Source of the DNA: Dehalococcoidia bacterium
Lineage (GTDB): Bacteria > Chloroflexota > Dehalococcoidia > DSTF01 > JALHUB01
Direction of reading: 5' to 3'
Length of the DNA stretch: 64,000 nt
Assembly: GCA_030018455.1 (NCBI GenBank)
Contig: JASEFU010000006.1
Span: 1-64,000 of the forward strand
Part shown: positions 28,193 to 36,662 of the stretch, in pieces
Position numbering within the stretch: the first letter of the stretch is position 1
Layout: every line of letters starts with the position of its first letter
Notes under the pieces: generated by a model
What the model was told of the DNA's origin: nothing
The model's input: only the letters and a program-made list of their open reading frames with translations
Database searches by the model: none
Program-made: the position numbers and the translations under genes

Positions 28193-28265
28193 ACGACGCG
28201 GCTTCAATGCTTTAACGACACATTATCTTGCCCTTAGAGGAGCCTTCGTGAGCGATCTGGAGGTC

Positions 28266-28294
28266 TTGACAATCCGCCGCCGACCCTTTAAAAT
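28266..28294 (+). promoter_or_regulatory. Near-consensus sigma70 promoter of the Thr/Pro-rich surface protein
   Basis: A perfect TTGACA at 28266-28271 and TAAAAT at 28289-28294 (five of six) are exactly 17 bases apart, the best promoter seen in the window. The predicted start near 28301 gives a leader of about 105 bases before the ATG at 28407. Confidence 0.75.
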
Positions 28295-28330
28295 CCGAGC
28301 AAATCTGGTGGCATAAGCTTCCCCGCCCCG

Positions 28331-28347
28331 GCAAAGCGTTGCTTTGC
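28331..28347 (+). other. Leader hairpin upstream of the surface protein
   Basis: GCAAAGC, a three-base GTT loop and GCTTTGC form a perfect seven-base stem within the predicted 105-base leader. There is no U-tract after it. It does not match any riboswitch consensus I know and could be an mRNA-stabilising element. Confidence 0.4.
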
Positions 28348-28406
28348 GCCTTGTTGGCCCCCGGACGAAGGAACGTCGACTCCGAGACTGAGTCATTGGG
28401 GCAGGC

Positions 28407-31220
28407 ATGAATAAAGGCGTCAAAAGGGCTAACCGGCTTTCGCTTCTCGCCGTGGCGGCGGCACTGTGCTGCGTTGCCGCGGGGCTCAGCGTCGTGTACT
28501 TTGCCCGCGCTGCTCCCCTCCTCACGACCGACAAAGAAGACTACTACTCCACCGAAGTCGTCACCGTCTCCGGCAGCGGCTTCTCCGCAAACACGCTCTA
28601 CGACATCCCTGTTATCCGGCCCGACGGCAGCATCGTCAAAGGCGATGGCTCGTTCGTTCCCGGCTGGGACACGGTCGAGAGCGACAACAACGGCGCCTTC
28701 ACCTACTACTATCAGCTCGACGGGATAACCGGCACCTACGAGGTGAGGGTCTACGATTCACCGTGGTCGGGAGACCTCGACGAGACCCCGATCGCGACTA
28801 CGACTTTCACGGACTGCGACATCCAGTTCACACAATGCCTCAACGACTCCGATAACAACGAGGCGGCCGATAGCTGCTATTGGAGCACGGGGGCGATAAA
28901 CGCCAACAACTCCGTCTACACGGAAGGCGATTCGGTGCCGCAGCGGCTGTTCCACAGAATAGAGTCGACGGGGACGCACACCATCCGCCTCGAATACGAT
29001 TTCAGCAAGTCGAACGTTTACGCATACGACTTCCTGAGCAGCGTCGACTACACGATGCCGCCGGGACCGGCCTACCTCAACGAGTGCGCCGATCGCCCCC
29101 CATTCGTTAGCTCCAGCACGTGCGCGAGCTTGTTCACACAGGGCCAGAGCCCCGTACCCTCCGATCCGTTTGACGCGGTCGCGCTGCGTGAGTACCCGGG
29201 CGTTCGCAACATCCGTCTGGGCTGTTCCCCGGCTTGCTCCGGAAGCGTCACCGTCTCTTTCCCCAGCCTTGACGGCGGTGACGATCCCGGCGAGTCGCAT
29301 CTGCCAGACAGCGATCCGGACTGCGAAGGCAACTGCGGCACCAGCAGCGTGAAGGTCGACATTACGTTCACAACTACTTCCCGCAACACGGTCGTCGGCC
29401 TCTGGTTTGGGGGCCACCTGGCAAGCGCAGGTGATCCCGATCCTTATGAATCGCCGCCGGATGGCTGGGGCTACGGACTGGGCGCCTCATCTGTATCGGG
29501 CGCCGTTATTCACATGCGGTACATCTCGCTGGACGGCGGGTCGGTCGGGACGCGTGACAACCAGATCCAGATCGGTGGAGTGCTGTGTCCCACCCCGACT
29601 CCGACTCCCACGCCCACGCGCACGCCGACGCACACTCCGACTAACACGTTCACGCCCACCGCGACGCCCACGAACACGCCGACCCGCACCTCTACACCAA
29701 CACCCACCGATACGCCGGTCCCGCTTACGCCCACGTTCACGTCGACGCCCACCAAGACCTTTACGCCCACACCGACAAAGACCGCCATTCCAACAGCGAC
29801 TCACACGTTCACGCCCACGCCTACCGATACGCCCGTGCCGCCCACGGCCACGTTCACGCCCACCGATACGCCTGTGCCGCCCACGGCCACGTTCACGCCT
29901 ACCGATACGCCTGTGCCGCCCACGGCCACGTTCACGCCTACCGATACGCCCGTGCCGCCCACGGCCACGTTCACACCGACACCGACAAAGACGTTCACAC
30001 CTACGCCGACTCACACGTTCACACCGACACCGACGAAGACCTTCACTCCGACGCCGACTCACACATCCACGCCGACGCCTACAAAGACGTTCACGGCGAC
30101 ACCGACCAACACGCCCGTCCCGCCGACTGCCACGTTCACCCCCACGCCCACTGATACATTCACGCCGACGCCTACAAAGACGTTCACGGCGACACCGACC
30201 AACACGCCCGTACCGCCGACTGCCACGCCTACGCCCACAGCGACTCACACGCTCACGCCTACCCCTACGGGAACGTACACACCGTTGCCAACGCCTACTC
30301 CAACATCCACGCCCGTCCCGCCCACGCCCACGCTTACGCGCACGCCGTCGCCCACCCCGACACGCACGCCGACGCCCGGCACAGTCACGCCTACACCGCC
30401 CGGCGTGAGGATGGAGAAGGACGCTAACGTGCTGGAGCCCGGGATCCAGACGGAGAACAACCTCTGGATCACAAAGAGCGGTTGCCTCTCCGCCGAGGAG
30501 GGCAAGGGCTGCCTCGTCATCGAGAAGTGGGTGTTCAACGCCTGGGACACTGATTCGCCGAACGACTCAGACTCGGAGCCGGAAGGGGTCGGCGCCTGGG
30601 AGGAGCAGATCAAGTTCGAGCACAAGATCCTGGCCGTGACGCCTGTGCCCAGCAACGAGTGGCTTGAAAGCGGGGGCCGGGTGGCCAACTGCACCGCCAC
30701 CGTCCTTACCGAGAACTGGATACTCACGGGTTGCGTCACCAAGGACGACCCGAGCGAGCCCGGCATCCAGCCCGGCCCCAACGGCGACGGGCTCATCGAG
30801 CGCATAATCATCGTGCCGCTCACCAACGACCTTATCTACCGTGACGGCTTCCGCCCGACGAAGGACAACGGTGTCATCACCGACATCATCGATGAGAACT
30901 GCGAGGTGACCGACGTTCTGGCGGAGCCGATCCCCGGCACGTTGCCCGGCGGCCTGACGCAGACCTGCGGCGACGCCCACATAACCGTCCGCATGCTCCA
31001 GGGCGACCTCGACCTCGACTGCGACGTGGACGTGGTGGACGACCAGGCGATAGCCTTCCGTTACGGCAGCTTCTTCGGCCTCGGCCTCTACGACCAGTGG
31101 TACGACCTGGAGCCGAAGTTCGTCGACTTCGATATCGACATCAAGGACATCCAGTTCGTCTTCGGGCGCAACGGCAGCACCTGCCAGGCGCCGATCCCCG
31201 ACGACCAGGCCTCGCCGTAG
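28407..31220 (+). CDS. Large secreted Thr/Pro-rich repeat protein with dockerin-like C-terminus
   Basis: 937 residues. A signal peptide (hydrophobic 14-36) leads into an Ig-like domain starting [20 protein letters not shown] Cys-containing domain to about residue 393 follows, then a low-complexity Thr/Pro stalk of about 270 residues (29589-30402) with motifs such as [13 protein letters not shown] and [11 protein letters not shown]. After the stalk is a globular domain ([18 protein letters not shown] onward). The last 85 residues contain two dockerin-like Ca-binding loops, one around [13 protein letters not shown] and one around [17 protein letters not shown]. It is probably a cell-surface or cell-wall protein with a possibly O-glycosylated stalk. 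It has its own strong promoter. Function unknown. Confidence 0.85.
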   Translation: MNKGVKRANRLSLLAVAAALCCVAAGLSVVYFARAAPLLTTDKEDYYSTEVVTVSGSGFSANTLYDIPVIRPDGSIVKGDGSFVPGWDTVESDNNGAFTYYYQLDGITGTYEVRVYDSPWSGDLDETPIATTTFTDCDIQFTQCLNDSDNNEAADSCYWSTGAINANNSVYTEGDSVPQRLFHRIESTGTHTIRLEYDFSKSNVYAYDFLSSVDYTMPPGPAYLNECADRPPFVSSSTCASLFTQGQSPVPSDPFDAVALREYPGVRNIRLGCSPACSGSVTVSFPSLDGGDDPGESHLPDSDPDCEGNCGTSSVKVDITFTTTSRNTVVGLWFGGHLASAGDPDPYESPPDGWGYGLGASSVSGAVIHMRYISLDGGSVGTRDNQIQIGGVLCPTPTPTPTPTRTPTHTPTNTFTPTATPTNTPTRTSTPTPTDTPVPLTPTFTSTPTKTFTPTPTKTAIPTATHTFTPTPTDTPVPPTATFTPTDTPVPPTATFTPTDTPVPPTATFTPTDTPVPPTATFTPTPTKTFTPTPTHTFTPTPTKTFTPTPTHTSTPTPTKTFTATPTNTPVPPTATFTPTPTDTFTPTPTKTFTATPTNTPVPPTATPTPTATHTLTPTPTGTYTPLPTPTPTSTPVPPTPTLTRTPSPTPTRTPTPGTVTPTPPGVRMEKDANVLEPGIQTENNLWITKSGCLSAEEGKGCLVIEKWVFNAWDTDSPNDSDSEPEGVGAWEEQIKFEHKILAVTPVPSNEWLESGGRVANCTATVLTENWILTGCVTKDDPSEPGIQPGPNGDGLIERIIIVPLTNDLIYRDGFRPTKDNGVITDIIDENCEVTDVLAEPIPGTLPGGLTQTCGDAHITVRMLQGDLDLDCDVDVVDDQAIAFRYGSFFGLGLYDQWYDLEPKFVDFDIDIKDIQFVFGRNGSTCQAPIPDDQASP
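29823..29978 (+). repeat. Four tandem 39-bp repeats in the Thr/Pro stalk
   Basis: Units beginning ACCGATACGCC at 29823, 29862, 29901 and 29940 differ at only a few third positions. Each encodes [13 protein letters not shown]-type 13-residue blocks. Near-identity at DNA level suggests recent expansion by slippage or unequal recombination, so stalk length may vary between strains. Looser relatives of the unit occur to about 30230. Confidence 0.9.
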
Positions 31221-31338
31221 CGGCCGCTGGCCCCCGGCCCCACGGGGTCGCCGCCGCCGCTGTCCAACACGGAAACGTTGCGGATGTGTGACGGCCCTCA
31301 TTTATTCCTTCGCGCGCCCTGCCGATAATAAAAGCGAG

Positions 31339-31530
31339 ATGAACGGTATCGGCGTGGGACTGAGCGTGGCCCTCGGGACCGGCATCGGCGCCGCCCTGGG
31401 CAACCCCGATATCGGCTTCGGGACGCAGCTCCTCTTCGGCATGCTGTTCTGGGGCTCCATGGCCGGCTTCATCTTCCACCTCTACCAGATGGCCCTCAAG
31501 GGCGTCCGCTTCCCCTTCCGCCGCCGCTAG
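31339..31530 (+). CDS. Small two-helix membrane protein
   Basis: 63 residues from the ATG at 31339. Two hydrophobic, Gly-rich segments (about residues 3-18 and 24-48) are followed by a basic tail KGVRFPFRRR, predicting a small inner-membrane protein with a cytoplasmic C-terminus. The longer in-frame start at 31288 lacks a clear ribosome site. It sits between the surface protein and the vWA-FHA gene in the same direction. I do not recognise a family. The open frame and the positive-inside charge support it, but the evidence is limited. Confidence 0.5.
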   Translation: MNGIGVGLSVALGTGIGAALGNPDIGFGTQLLFGMLFWGSMAGFIFHLYQMALKGVRFPFRRR

Positions 31531-31655
31531 CCGAGAATTCATTCGCTCAGTGGTATAATTGGTCGCGGCCGGCTCCCCCGCCGCCCTGACGACGTGTCCC
31601 TAGAACAGTCCCGCCGCGGGGCTATCGACGCCGGGAGCCGCTTGAGGCCGAAGGC

Positions 31656-33131
31656 ATGATGCGCAAGCCGCCCGTCCGCGTCGCCGCCGCGCTGCTCCTC
31701 GCGGGAGCGCTGCTCTCCCAGGCGCCCGCCCACGCGCAGCCGCCCGCAGCCGTCGCCGTCGTCCAGGTGATCGCCGGTGATTACCCGCGGGTGACCGCCG
31801 CCGTCTCCGTTCTCGACGCCTTCGGGACGCCCATCGGCGGGCTCGACGCCGCGTCCTTCAGCGCGACGGAGGACGGCGCACCCGCCGTCGTCGAGGACGT
31901 GCAGGCAGCCGTCGACGCCGACGTGGGACTGGCGGTGGTGATGGTGATCGACACCAGCGGCAGCATGGCCGGCGCCCCCCTGGCGGCGGCGCGAGAGGCC
32001 GCGCTCCGACTCATCGACAGCCTGTTGCCCAACGACCGCGCGTCGATCATCGCCTTCGCCGACGGCCTGGGCGCGCCCGGCCCTTTCACCAGCGACAGAC
32101 AGGCTCTCGCCGCCACCCTCGGCGGCCTCCAGGCGGGCGGCGCCACCGCCCTGTACGACGCCGTCATCGCCGGGGTGCGCACGGCGCGCGACGCCCCTCT
32201 CCCACGCAAGGTCGTCGTGCTGCTCACGGACGGCCACGAGTGGGAGGCGACTAGCGCAGCGACGATGGAGCAATCGCTAGCGGAGGCGTCGGCGGCGGGC
32301 GTCCCCGTCTTCACCATAGGCGTTGGCACGGAGGTCAACGTCCCCTATCTGGAGGAGGTCGCGCGCAGGAGCGGCGGACGCTTCATCGCGGCGCCCGCGC
32401 CCGGCGACATCCCCGGCGTGTACGAGGGCATCGGCAAGATGCTGCGGGCGGCGTACATCCTCCGCCTGCGCCTCCCCGGCCAAACGGGCGGCGGCGAATC
32501 GAGGCTGAGGGTGACGGTGAACGCCGCCGGCATGACGGTGAGCGGCGAGACGACCTTCCCGCGTCCCGGCGCCGCGGCAACGCCCACGAGCGCCCCGACG
32601 CCGACACCCACGCCCGCACCCGCGGCCGTCGCCGGCGAAGAGGGCGGCGGTATGGGCGCCGTCGTCTGGATTGTCGCCGTCGGGCTGCCGCTGCTGCTGC
32701 TATCGGGCGGAGGCGCGCTGACGTTGCGCATCGTGCGCCGGCGCCGCGAGGCGATTCCCGCCGGCCCGACGCCCGCCGTCGAATCGTACCGTCCGCCGCC
32801 TGTCACGAGATGGGGCGGCCCGCAGGCCCCGAAGGCGCGCCTCATCGTTATCGATGGGCCGCAGCTGGGGACGGCGCTGGAGCTGGGCGACCACGCGGTG
32901 ACGATAGGGACGGACGCCGACTGCTCGCTGCGTCTGTCCGACGCGTCGGGGCAGGTGGGCCGACGCCACGTCCGCGTTTGGCTGCGGGAGGGACGCTACA
33001 TGCTGCACCATCTCGACCGCGGGCGCGCGACGCGCATCGGGGAGCGGCGCGTGGAGTGGGCGGTGCTGGAGCCCGGCGACGAGATCGTGATCGGCCCGCA
33101 CCGCCTCCGCTTCGAGGAAGCGCCCTCGTAG
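31656..33131 (+). CDS. Membrane-spanning vWA-FHA protein
   Basis: 491 residues. Signal peptide (1-28), a short beta domain, then a von Willebrand A domain (about 92-275) with an intact MIDAS start DTSGSM and later TDGHE. A Thr/Pro/Ala linker, one TM helix (about 335-357) with RIVRRRR on the inner side, and a C-terminal FHA domain (about 393-488) follow. The metal-dependent binding domain is predicted outside and the FHA inside. The FHA core reads IGTDADC where pThr-binding members have IGR. It stands 753 bases before the Tad pilus operon, whose J/FHA protein carries a similar FHA. Role unknown; surface sensing or adhesion is inference. Confidence 0.85.
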   Translation: MMRKPPVRVAAALLLAGALLSQAPAHAQPPAAVAVVQVIAGDYPRVTAAVSVLDAFGTPIGGLDAASFSATEDGAPAVVEDVQAAVDADVGLAVVMVIDTSGSMAGAPLAAAREAALRLIDSLLPNDRASIIAFADGLGAPGPFTSDRQALAATLGGLQAGGATALYDAVIAGVRTARDAPLPRKVVVLLTDGHEWEATSAATMEQSLAEASAAGVPVFTIGVGTEVNVPYLEEVARRSGGRFIAAPAPGDIPGVYEGIGKMLRAAYILRLRLPGQTGGGESRLRVTVNAAGMTVSGETTFPRPGAAATPTSAPTPTPTPAPAAVAGEEGGGMGAVVWIVAVGLPLLLLSGGGALTLRIVRRRREAIPAGPTPAVESYRPPPVTRWGGPQAPKARLIVIDGPQLGTALELGDHAVTIGTDADCSLRLSDASGQVGRRHVRVWLREGRYMLHHLDRGRATRIGERRVEWAVLEPGDEIVIGPHRLRFEEAPS

Positions 33132-33335
33132 GGGGTACGCTTCTGCGGGTTGAAACCCCCGGCAGGGGGCGGCGCTGCCGCCCGCGCTCGACGCCGCCCG
33201 CCGCCCTCGACGCGCCCTCGCCGTATTCGGGCGCGTCGCGTTCGGGCCGTCGCGTCCATCGGGCCCTGTTCGCCTCCGAGGTTCCAGGGGAATACGAGTC
33301 CGAAGAGGATTATGTTGTCTTCGATGAATTCCCTC

Positions 33336-33365
33336 TTGACAGGCGGCTTTCAGAACGTGTAAAGT
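33336..33365 (+). promoter_or_regulatory. Candidate promoter for the Tad pilus operon
   Basis: TTGACA at 33336-33341 and TAAAGT at 33360-33365 are separated by 18 bases. The predicted start near 33372 would give a leader of about 510 bases before flp, long enough to hold regulatory RNA structure. Nothing closer to flp looks better. Confidence 0.5.
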
Positions 33366-33518
33366 TCAAAACGATATCGTGCCTTTGGTGGCGGGCACGC
33401 GCAAGGGGAGGGAAACCCCGTCGACCTCTCTTTCGCGGCCGGACCGAAGCGAAAAGCGCGTTTCTGCGTTATACGTTTTGACGGGCAGTCTCAGCGCCGT
33501 CCTTGTTATCTGCAAAAC

Positions 33519-33558
33519 AAAAAAAGCCCCGCGCAGTGTCTGACGAGCCGGCGGGGCT
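33519..33558 (-). terminator. Canonical intrinsic terminator on the minus strand
   Basis: On the minus strand AGCCCCGC (33558-33551) pairs with GCGGGGCT (33532-33525), eight perfect pairs around an 18-base loop that can fold further, followed by a run of T (33525-33519) and more T. No protein gene lies upstream on that strand for many kilobases, so it most likely ends a small RNA. Confidence 0.7.
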
Positions 33559-33590
33559 AGGGCAACAGGAGCGGAGAGGCCCCCGGTTGC
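33519..33590 (-). ncRNA. Candidate small RNA of about 72 nt
   Basis: A minus-strand promoter (33597-33625) predicts a start near 33590, and a canonical terminator ends at 33519. The RNA would begin with a small GGTT-CGC-AACC hairpin, contain a pyrimidine-rich middle, and end in a GC stem with seven U. It is antisense to the long leader predicted for the pilus operon. No family recognised; the case rests on the promoter-terminator pair with no open frame between. Confidence 0.45.
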
Positions 33591-33596
33591 GAACCT

Positions 33597-33625
33597 ATTA
33601 TCGCATCCGCGCCTGCCTTCGACAA
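33597..33625 (-). promoter_or_regulatory. Minus-strand promoter for the candidate small RNA
   Basis: Reading the minus strand, TTGTCG (33625-33620) and GATAAT (33602-33597) are separated by exactly 17 bases. The -10 matches consensus at five positions, the -35 at four. Confidence 0.5.
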
Positions 33626-33765
33626 TCGGGGGAGACCCCCACGCGGCGAAGGCGCGCGCGGACCCGCCTCCGGAACGCATCGGCAAGCCCTATCAGCCAT
33701 CCGTCTCTCCTGTTCGCCCTCGAAGGGGGGTGAGGCGCCGCGACAAAGGAAGGACCCCGCAATCC

Positions 33766-33853
33766 GGCCCGACGTCGGGCCTGCCCGCCCTGCCTGCCGG
33801 CACGCAGGCGGTAGGCGGGCTTGCTCGCCGGTAGGCGAGCCTCAGAGGCGAGC
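33766..33853 (+). repeat. Cluster of GC palindromes in the flp leader
   Basis: A perfect 16-base palindrome GGCCCGACGTCGGGCC lies at 33766-33781. GCCCGCC (33783-33789) pairs with GGCGGGC (33814-33820), enclosing GCCTGC/GCAGGC. GCTCGCC (33823-33829) can pair with GGCGAGC at 33834-33840 or with a second copy at 33847-33853. The block ends 31 bases before the flp start codon. It is either a dispersed palindromic element or a leader with alternative folds. Confidence 0.6.
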
Positions 33854-33884
33854 TTAATTTAGTTCCGAAAGGGGAGACAAAGGA

Positions 33885-34112
33885 ATGCTCAACAGCCTAA
33901 GTGTCTACTGGATGGTCCTGAAGGCGAAGCTCGGCGGAGAGCGCGGCCAGGACCTGCTGGAATACGCCCTTATCGGGGGCGTTGTGGCTGTCGCCATCAT
34001 CGCGGTCGGCGCTGCCCTGAGCGGCTACGTGGGCACGATGTTTGACAAGATCGGCAGCTGTATCACGTGGCAGGACGACTGCGATATTTCTCTGCCTCTA
34101 GGTGGCGGCTAA
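33885..34112 (+). CDS. flp: Flp-type pilin
   Basis: 75 residues, with GGGGAGACAAAGG before the ATG. A short basic leader ends at Gly21, followed by QDLLEYALIGGVVAVAIIAV: the Flp prepilin cleavage pattern (Gly then xxxxEY) with Glu at +5 and Tyr at +6, then one hydrophobic helix. Two Cys (SCITWQDDC) in the short C-terminal tail may form a disulfide, and a glycine tail ends the protein. It would be the major subunit of the Tad pilus encoded downstream. The prepilin peptidase is not in the window. Confidence 0.9.
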   Translation: MLNSLSVYWMVLKAKLGGERGQDLLEYALIGGVVAVAIIAVGAALSGYVGTMFDKIGSCITWQDDCDISLPLGGG

Positions 34113-34172
34113 GGCACTCGCGTGCGGGCGGGGCGGCTCACTCCGCCCTGCCCGCTATGGACAGACGACCTA

Positions 34173-34646
34173 ATGAGCCAGCATCACCCCCGCGGATTGT
34201 CAGACAAGGGGCAGAACTTGATCGAGTTCGCCCTCATAATGCCTGTGCTATTCATCATAGTTTTCATTATCGTTGACGCGGCGATCGCCCTCGACCGTTG
34301 GGTAGTGATGACCAACGCTGCGAGAGAAGCGGCCCGAACCGGGATAGTCGGAGCGGATGCCGCGGCGATTACAGATAGGGCGATCGGCACTTCCCACGGC
34401 TTGCTGGCCGATCCAGACGCTACGGTTGACGTCTGGTGGACCGACCCGAACACAAATGGCCACGGAGATCCCGGGGAGTCCGTAGTGGTCAACGTCGAAT
34501 ACTGCTACGACCTGCTTACCCCGATTTCACGTCTTCTGCCCGACAGAGACGGGTGCCCCGCGGGTTCCTTACGCATGAGCGCATGCGCAGATATGCGATT
34601 GGAACAGGGGGTTAGCGGCATCACGACGGGAGGAGGTTGCCCGTGA
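34173..34646 (+). CDS. tadE: TadE-like pseudopilin
   Basis: 157 residues from the ATG at 34173. A short leader DKG is followed by QNLIEFALIMPVLFIIVFIIV, the TadE hydrophobic helix with Glu at +5 after the likely Gly13 cleavage point. RWVVMTNAAREAARTGIV is the conserved TadE-like helix. The C-terminal part has four Cys. TadE proteins are minor pilins of the Tad system. Its stop overlaps the start of tadG (GTGA), so translation is coupled. Confidence 0.87.
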   Translation: MSQHHPRGLSDKGQNLIEFALIMPVLFIIVFIIVDAAIALDRWVVMTNAAREAARTGIVGADAAAITDRAIGTSHGLLADPDATVDVWWTDPNTNGHGDPGESVVVNVEYCYDLLTPISRLLPDRDGCPAGSLRMSACADMRLEQGVSGITTGGGCP

Positions 34647-35806
34647 GTTTCGCAAGGCTTGTGTGGCGGCTCGTCCGTGGGCAGCGTGGCCAAAACCTGA
34701 TCATGCTGGCGGTCCTTATTCCCGCCTTTTTCGCGCTCATCGCGGGCATCGTAGACGTGGGCCTGCTGCTGGGCGAGCGAACAGCGGCGCAGAAGGACGT
34801 CGATGCGGCCGCGCTGGCAGGGGCACAGCAATTGCCTGAGGATCCCGGGGGCGCGGTGGCCGACGCGATCGAGTGGGCTGATCGCAACGGCGTGCAACAG
34901 GACGAGATGCCTCACGCCCCGTTCACGGACTCGACATGCTATTCAGACATGCCGGGGGACGATCCCGCGCTGATCGACAGCATTACAGTAGACGCCGAGG
35001 CCGCGGCCGGGATGTGGATGGGTCGGTTTTTCGATGTCTTTAGCGTCAACGTAGGGGCTCACGCCAAAGCGTGTGTGGGTTCGCCGCAGTCTATCAGCGA
35101 GGGGCTGCGTCCCTTCGAGGTGGTCATTAAGGACAGCCCGTGCTTCGAAGACACGGACGGAGACGGCGAGCGCGACTCACCGCTCTTCGGCTCCATCTGT
35201 CCCCTCGATTACGGGGCAGGCGACTCAACACACGGCCAATTTGGGCTGGTCAACCTCGGCGACGAGGCGGACGACCCTTGCAGCTGGCAGGGCGCCGTGG
35301 GCAAGGACATTTCGGAGAAAATCATCTATGGCACGCCCGCCTTGTGTAGAAAAGACGATCCAGTCTACACCGCGCCCGGCAACAAGGTCGGCCCGGACAC
35401 GTTCAAGGGAATTCGGGACCTGCTGGCGCTAGAGCCCGTGTGCGATGGCGCCGATGAAAACAAAATCGACGACTTTGAGGAGATATTCGGCCAACCTCCC
35501 TCCGACCAGCCACTGGACATCATTTGTCAGGGAAGCCCACGCTTTATCTACGTGATAGTGGTAGAGGAGATGCAGGAGAGCCATCCCAACCCGGAACCCT
35601 TGGAATACTTCGGGGGCTTCTACATCCTGGGCTGCACGATTGACGGCGCACCGCCGGACAGTCATGACGAAAGGATGTGCGATCCAGGGGGCCCGTGGGG
35701 TCAGAGAACTTTTTGGGGCATGTTCGTCCGAACCAAAGCGCCGCCCAACAGCAGCGGTGGGCCCCTCGATCCGGGCGGTCTACGGGTAATTAGTCTTGTG
35801 GAGTAG
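34643..35806 (+). CDS. tadG: TadG-like protein
   Basis: 387 residues from GTG at 34643, six bases after a perfect AGGAGG; a TTG at 34637 is too close to the Shine-Dalgarno. The N-terminus RGQNLIMLAVLIPAFFALIAGIVDVG is a Tad pseudopilin-like helix, but Met stands where the +5 Glu is expected. AQKDVDAAALAGAQQLP is the usual TadG helix. The 300-residue exported part is Cys-rich and acidic, with no vWA domain of the kind some TadG proteins carry. Likely a minor pilin or assembly factor at the cell surface. Confidence 0.83.
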   Translation: MSFARLVWRLVRGQRGQNLIMLAVLIPAFFALIAGIVDVGLLLGERTAAQKDVDAAALAGAQQLPEDPGGAVADAIEWADRNGVQQDEMPHAPFTDSTCYSDMPGDDPALIDSITVDAEAAAGMWMGRFFDVFSVNVGAHAKACVGSPQSISEGLRPFEVVIKDSPCFEDTDGDGERDSPLFGSICPLDYGAGDSTHGQFGLVNLGDEADDPCSWQGAVGKDISEKIIYGTPALCRKDDPVYTAPGNKVGPDTFKGIRDLLALEPVCDGADENKIDDFEEIFGQPPSDQPLDIICQGSPRFIYVIVVEEMQESHPNPEPLEYFGGFYILGCTIDGAPPDSHDERMCDPGGPWGQRTFWGMFVRTKAPPNSSGGPLDPGGLRVISLVE

Positions 35807-35819
35807 GAGAGGGGGCGCC

Positions 35820-36650
35820 ATGGCAAGGACTATTCTCAGAAAGGGTGACAGACCGGGAGCCGCTTTCCTGCTCCTTGCCGTCCTCTTCGCCGTCATAGCC
35901 GCCGTCCTCGTCTTCGCCGCCCTCAACCAGGGCGACGACGACAAAGAGGCGTCGGCCGCCGCAGACACGCGCACCGTCGTCGTCGCCGCCCACGATATTG
36001 CGCCCCGCACCCAGCTTGACGCCGAGATGCTCAGGCTGGCGGAGGTGCCGGAGGACATGGTGCTGAGCGGCGCCTTCGACGAAATCGGGCCCCTCGAGGG
36101 ACAGTACGCCCGCTACCCCATTCTCGAGGGCGAGCAGGTGGTGGCGTCGAAGGTGGGCGTGCAAGACGTGAAGGAGGAGGGGGCGGGAGTGTCGTTCCTG
36201 CTGCCGCCCGGGCTGCGCGCGTTCTCCATCAGCGTCTCTGAGGAGAGCAGCGTCGGCGGGCTGGTGTTACCGGGCGATCTGGTGGATGTCATCGGCATCC
36301 TCGAAGAAAGCGACGTGGGCGTCGACAAGGCCGTCACGCTTATCCAGAACGTGGAGGTGCTGGCGGTAGCGCAGGAAGCGCAGGAGCCGATTCCCGCGGC
36401 CGCGCGCACGGGGACGGCGACGCCGTCGGCGCCTCCCGATATGCTGGGGGACCGGCCGAAAGACGTGGAGCCGAACCCGGGCGCGCGCACGGTGACGCTG
36501 GCGGTGACTCAGGAACAGGCGCAGCTCCTCGCGCTCGTCCAGGCGCGCGGCGAGCTTGCTCTTACGCTCCGCTCCTTCGGCGACCGAAATATATCCAATA
36601 TCCCGGAGACGAACCTTATCCCGTACGGCACGCCCACGGGAACGCGTTAG
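35820..36650 (+). CDS. cpaB: CpaB/RcpC-like pilus assembly protein
   Basis: 276 residues from the ATG at 35820, after GGAGAGGGGG. One N-terminal TM helix (about 17-39) leads to an SAF domain (TVVVAAHDIAPRTQLDAEML, then RYPILEGEQVVASKV) and the CpaB core (FSISVSEESSVGGLVLPGDLVDVIG). Pro/Ala-rich residues near 190-220 separate the final TLAVTQEQAQLLALVQARGELALTLR segment. In diderms RcpC/CpaB works with the secretin; here no secretin gene is found, suggesting a role at a monoderm envelope. Confidence 0.9.
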   Translation: MARTILRKGDRPGAAFLLLAVLFAVIAAVLVFAALNQGDDDKEASAAADTRTVVVAAHDIAPRTQLDAEMLRLAEVPEDMVLSGAFDEIGPLEGQYARYPILEGEQVVASKVGVQDVKEEGAGVSFLLPPGLRAFSISVSEESSVGGLVLPGDLVDVIGILEESDVGVDKAVTLIQNVEVLAVAQEAQEPIPAAARTGTATPSAPPDMLGDRPKDVEPNPGARTVTLAVTQEQAQLLALVQARGELALTLRSFGDRNISNIPETNLIPYGTPTGTR

Positions 36651-36662
36651 GAGCGGAACACC

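Larger units (their letters stand above)
33132..33884. other. 753-bp non-coding region before the pilus operon
   Basis: No open frame here looks coding. Contents in order: a seven-base hairpin at 33167-33183 just after the vWA-FHA stop; a plus-strand promoter candidate at 33336-33365; a minus-strand promoter, short transcript and terminator at 33519-33625; a GGGGG-AGA-CCCCC hairpin at 33628-33640; and a palindrome block at 33766-33853 immediately before flp. Part of the stretch is AT-richer (33295-33385) than its surroundings. Confidence 0.7.

Noticed and set aside
29823-29978. Tandem 39-bp repeats as a possible CRISPR array
   Set aside because: Units abut with no spacers and encode in-frame peptide repeats.
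29801-29998. Gly/Val repeat frame on the minus strand ([13 protein letters not shown] units)
   Set aside because: It is only the complement of the tandem Thr/Pro repeats.
33390-33470. Possible c-di-GMP (GEMM) riboswitch before the pilus operon
   Set aside because: The stretch has GGGAAACCCC and GCAAGG but not the conserved receptor and GNRA-tetraloop pattern in the right order.
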